From: Niastella sp. OAS944
Lineage (GTDB): Bacteria > Bacteroidota > Bacteroidia > Chitinophagales > Chitinophagaceae
Assembly: GCA_024809215.1 (NCBI GenBank)
Contig: JANUBW010000014.1
Location: forward strand, 20,337-84,336
Direction: 5' to 3'
Length of the DNA: 64,000 nucleotides
Part shown: positions 61,457-64,000 of the stretch, piece by piece
Layout: each line of letters begins with the position of its first letter
How positions within the stretch are numbered: the stretch's first letter is position 1
Translations under genes and position numbers: made by a program
Notes under the pieces: generated by a model
What the model was told of the DNA's origin: nothing
Seen by the model: the letters and a program-made list of their open reading frames with translations, nothing else
Database searches by the model: none

Positions 61457-63174
61457 CTAATTCCTTTGGGAATAGAAGCAATCAATTGCCGCGTGTATTC
61501 CTTCTGAGGATTGAAATACACCTGCTCCGCATCCCCTATTTCCTCTATCTTGCCTTTATTCATCACCATAATACGGTCGCTGATATATCGTACTACCGAC
61601 AGGTCGTGGGAAATAAATACAATAGTAAAACCCATTTCGGCTTTCAGATCGTTCAACAGGTTTAACACCTGCGCCTGAACGCTTACATCCAGCGCAGATA
61701 CCGATTCATCGCAAACAATAAACGAAGGGTTCAATGCCAGGGCGCGCGCAATAACAATACGCTGCCGCTGACCACCCGAAAACTCATGCGGGTAACGGTT
61801 GAAATGTTCTGCTTTAAGATTCACCTTTTCCAACAACTCCACTACCCTGTCTTTACGCTGTGTGCTGCCATTAATGATGTTATGCACTTTTAACGGTTCT
61901 GCAATGGCCGATCCAATGGTTAAGCGCGGGTTCAAAGATGAATATGGGTCCTGGAAAATGATCTGAATGTCTTTCCGCATCTCCTTCATGGTTCCCGCAT
62001 CTATCTTCGACAGGTCGGTACCATCATAATACACCGAACCTGAAGTGGGTTTAATAAGTCCCAGCAAGGTTCTGCCCAGCGTTGTTTTACCACAGCCCGA
62101 TTCACCCACCAGTCCCAGCGTTTCGCCTTTGTAGATCTCGAACCGAAGATTATCAACGGCCTTTGTATATTCAAGCGGTTTTCCTAACAGGCTTTTCTTA
62201 CTGGGGAACCATACATTCAATCGCGATACCTGAATAAAAGGCGGCCGAACGATCCCTGGCTTTTCTTCTATAACCGGTTGCACAGCGGGCCGGGCATAAC
62301 GGTGTAAATCAAACGTGCGGTTATTTTCAAGGAAGTCACTTACTACAGGCAATCGTTCGCCTTTGGGATGCAAAACCGGGCGACAAGCCAACAGCCCTTT
62401 TGTATACGCATGTTGGGGATCAGTGAAAATATTGGCTACCGGGCCCTGTTCAACAATTTCGCCCCGGTACATTACAACTGCACGGTCGGCCACTTCTGCC
62501 ACCACACCCAAATCGTGCGTAATAAAAATAACGCCCATCTGCCGTGTTTGCTGCAGTTCTTTTATCAGTTGAAGAATGGTCTTTTGTACAGTAACATCGA
62601 GGGCGGTGGTTGGTTCATCACAGATGAGCAAGGCGGGTTCACAGCTCATAGCCATGGCGATCATCACCCTTTGTTTTTGTCCGCCACTCAATTGATGCGG
62701 GTAACGCTTAAACAATAACTCAGGGTTAGGCAACCGCACCTGATTAAACAGATCGATCGTTTTTTGCTTTGCTTCTTTTTTCCCAATTTTCAAATGCAAC
62801 TGTAATGCCTCCTGCACCTGGTGGCCACAAGTGAACACGGGGTTCAGTGAGGTCATTGGTTCCTGAAAGATCATCGCTATCTGGTTACCACGAATGGTGC
62901 GCATTTGCTCCGGCGTTTGCGTTAACAGGTTCACCGGTTCTTGGCCACCCGCAGAAAACAGAATTTCGCCATTGGTATACCGCGCCGGCGGTTTGGGAAG
63001 TAGCTGCAGAACCGACAATGAGGTCACCGATTTACCGGAACCCGACTCACCTACTATGGCTACAATTTCGCCACGATGTACGCTGAGCGTGATGTTATTC
63101 ACCGCGGTGGTAGTTCCAATATCGGTAACAAAATCAACCTGCAGGTTATTTATTTGAAGTAAAGGCGCTGACAT
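61450..63174 (-). CDS. Peptide ABC transporter protein with two fused ATPase domains
   Basis: 574 residues from the ATG at 63174; the upstream 23 residues of the open frame do not fit the family. Two complete nucleotide-binding domains of the DppD/DppF type in one chain: Walker A GESGSGKSVTS and GESGCGKTTLG, signatures LSGGQKQRV and FSGGQRQRI, Walker B LLICDEPTTALD and FIVCDESVSALD. It would power import of oligopeptides or a similar substrate. No permease or binding-protein gene is nearby. Confidence 0.94.
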   Translation of the reverse strand: MSAPLLQINNLQVDFVTDIGTTTAVNNITLSVHRGEIVAIVGESGSGKSVTSLSVLQLLPKPPARYTNGEILFSAGGQEPVNLLTQTPEQMRTIRGNQIAMIFQEPMTSLNPVFTCGHQVQEALQLHLKIGKKEAKQKTIDLFNQVRLPNPELLFKRYPHQLSGGQKQRVMIAMAMSCEPALLICDEPTTALDVTVQKTILQLIKELQQTRQMGVIFITHDLGVVAEVADRAVVMYRGEIVEQGPVANIFTDPQHAYTKGLLACRPVLHPKGERLPVVSDFLENNRTFDLHRYARPAVQPVIEEKPGIVRPPFIQVSRLNVWFPSKKSLLGKPLEYTKAVDNLRFEIYKGETLGLVGESGCGKTTLGRTLLGLIKPTSGSVYYDGTDLSKIDAGTMKEMRKDIQIIFQDPYSSLNPRLTIGSAIAEPLKVHNIINGSTQRKDRVVELLEKVNLKAEHFNRYPHEFSGGQRQRIVIARALALNPSFIVCDESVSALDVSVQAQVLNLLNDLKAEMGFTIVFISHDLSVVRYISDRIMVMNKGKIEEIGDAEQVYFNPQKEYTRQLIASIPKGISL

Positions 63175-63287
63175 TTTTGTGGTATGGGTGCAAACAAATA
63201 TCGGGAAAACTACACTATAAAAGAAACGGGGTTGTAGATACAACCCCGGTGTAGATATGAGAAAATACTCATGAGAAAAAATGATGG

Positions 63288-64000
63288 TTATTTAGGGTTG
63301 CGGATTGGCGCACTGCCATCGGCAGGCGGATTTAATGCCAATTCATCTTCGGGAACATCCCAGTAATCTAAAAAATTATAATTGATGGTTGCTTTGGTAT
63401 TCAATACGCCCGTACTGCTTACCACTACGGCGTTGGTCCTTCCCCCACCAGATGCAACATCATCGAGGTAACCCCAACGGCGATAGTCGTACAGTGAAAC
63501 ATTTCTGAAGAGTAATGCAGTTCTTCTTTCCCTGCGTAATTCTTCATAAGCCTGTGCGGGGTCTGTAATAACACCCGATACGGCCGAAACGCCTGCGCCC
63601 TGGTAAGTGCGAACAGCATCCACACTGGCAAGACCGGCAGAAATATTATTGAGTTTTATATTAGCCTCCGCCTTCATCAACTCGTTTTCTTCATAGGTGC
63701 CTGCAACATATAATTCATAAGCGCCAACTGTTCTGCTGGCTACAACCTGCACACCGCTCATGGCGTTGCCACCATCTAATAGCCTGTAGCGCGTGCTGAA
63801 AGTAAATCCACCCTTTTGGTTCAGGTAGGCTGTTACCTGCGAAAAATTATTAGCCAGTCTTTTATCACCTGTTGTATATTCCTGTATCAGGCGTTCGCTG
63901 ATCTTATAGGTGGTGCTGGTAGGGTCGCCGGTTGTCATGGCAGCTACACTGCCAGTGGTAGCGCTGAGAAAACTGCCTGCCGATGCTGAACGACCGGTAA
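63288..64000 (-). CDS. SusD/RagB-family outer-membrane nutrient-binding protein, partial
   Basis: C-terminal part only; the frame stays open to the window edge, so the gene starts beyond 64000. Visible: YELYVAGTYEENELMKAEAN, typical of the SusD TPR-like scaffold (here the moving xExxLxxAEA helix), YEELRRERRTALLFRNVSLY, YDYRRWGYLD and the C-terminal NFLDYWDVPEDELALNPPAD. SusD lipoproteins cap a SusC TonB-dependent channel and bind glycans or peptides. The partner susC should lie just outside to the right. Confidence 0.9.
   Translation of the reverse strand, partial: TGRSASAGSFLSATTGSVAAMTTGDPTSTTYKISERLIQEYTTGDKRLANNFSQVTAYLNQKGGFTFSTRYRLLDGGNAMSGVQVVASRTVGAYELYVAGTYEENELMKAEANIKLNNISAGLASVDAVRTYQGAGVSAVSGVITDPAQAYEELRRERRTALLFRNVSLYDYRRWGYLDDVASGGGRTNAVVVSSTGVLNTKATINYNFLDYWDVPEDELALNPPADGSAPIRNPK

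Overview
The window looks like chromosomal DNA of a Bacteroidota bacterium, most probably a Chitinophagaceae member (Niastella/Chitinophaga-like). Evidence: type IX secretion sorting tails, a SusD-family gene at the right edge, Reg_prop sensor kinase, TlpA with DUF4369-like N-terminus, near absence of Shine-Dalgarno sites, and several promoters of the TTTG - about 20 nt - TAnnTTTG type (best: queA and ccmC). No rRNA, tRNA, CRISPR array, phage or insertion sequence was recognised.

Layout: 1-500 is a four-copy tandem array of a 124-127 bp hairpin-rich unit. 858-3181 holds an ECF sigma factor, a short membrane protein (possible anti-sigma), a CpxP-like sensor and an exported protein. 3379-6837 (-) is a repeat-built T9SS surface protein. 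7200-13361 (-) is a six-gene nucleotide-sugar operon (aminotransferase, ugd, UDP-xylose synthase, rfbB, rfbC, rfbD; no rfbA), followed by waaA (Kdo transferase), thymidine kinase, ccmBCD-type cytochrome c maturation genes and glutamate dehydrogenase. 19969-26077 has a DUF2339 membrane protein, a small HsdR_N-like protein, AMP nucleosidase, an M14 peptidase and rpsT. 26395-30450 is sucAB. 30726-34445 is a two-component pair. 34639-44279 has TlpA-like, RsmB-like, subtilase-T9SS, lipoprotein, MnmA and a second M14 peptidase. 44480-54448 holds ssb, an imine-reductase-like protein, an HxlR regulator, an L,D-transpeptidase-like protein, Gfo/Idh/MocA and Ldh-type oxidoreductases, aspartate kinase and an esterase. 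54629-64000 holds a lipoprotein, queA, a giant TraB/GumN protein, a DUF1415 protein, a double-ATPase peptide ABC protein and the C-terminus of a SusD homologue.

The most striking feature cuts across all regions. About thirty short arrays, most of exactly four 7-bp words (28 bp) or four 8-bp words (32 bp), sit at gene 3' ends, often overlapping or abutting stop codons and often paired in inverted orientation around a core of roughly 20 to 140 bp. Words in an array share a skeleton but are shuffled between partner arms. Many arrays lie next to a CTCGC(G/T)A motif. Two arrays lie inside waaA and one inside the rsmB-like gene, as if the elements had entered coding sequence. They resemble in concept the heptanucleotide STRR sequences of cyanobacteria. 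A second oddity is 49864-50562, where a 21-bp periodicity and a frame shared across 700 bp suggest a decayed heptad-repeat coiled-coil gene.

Start codons were moved inside several open frames to the first plausible ATG; those choices are explained per entry. All functional calls come from reading motifs by eye, without database searches.
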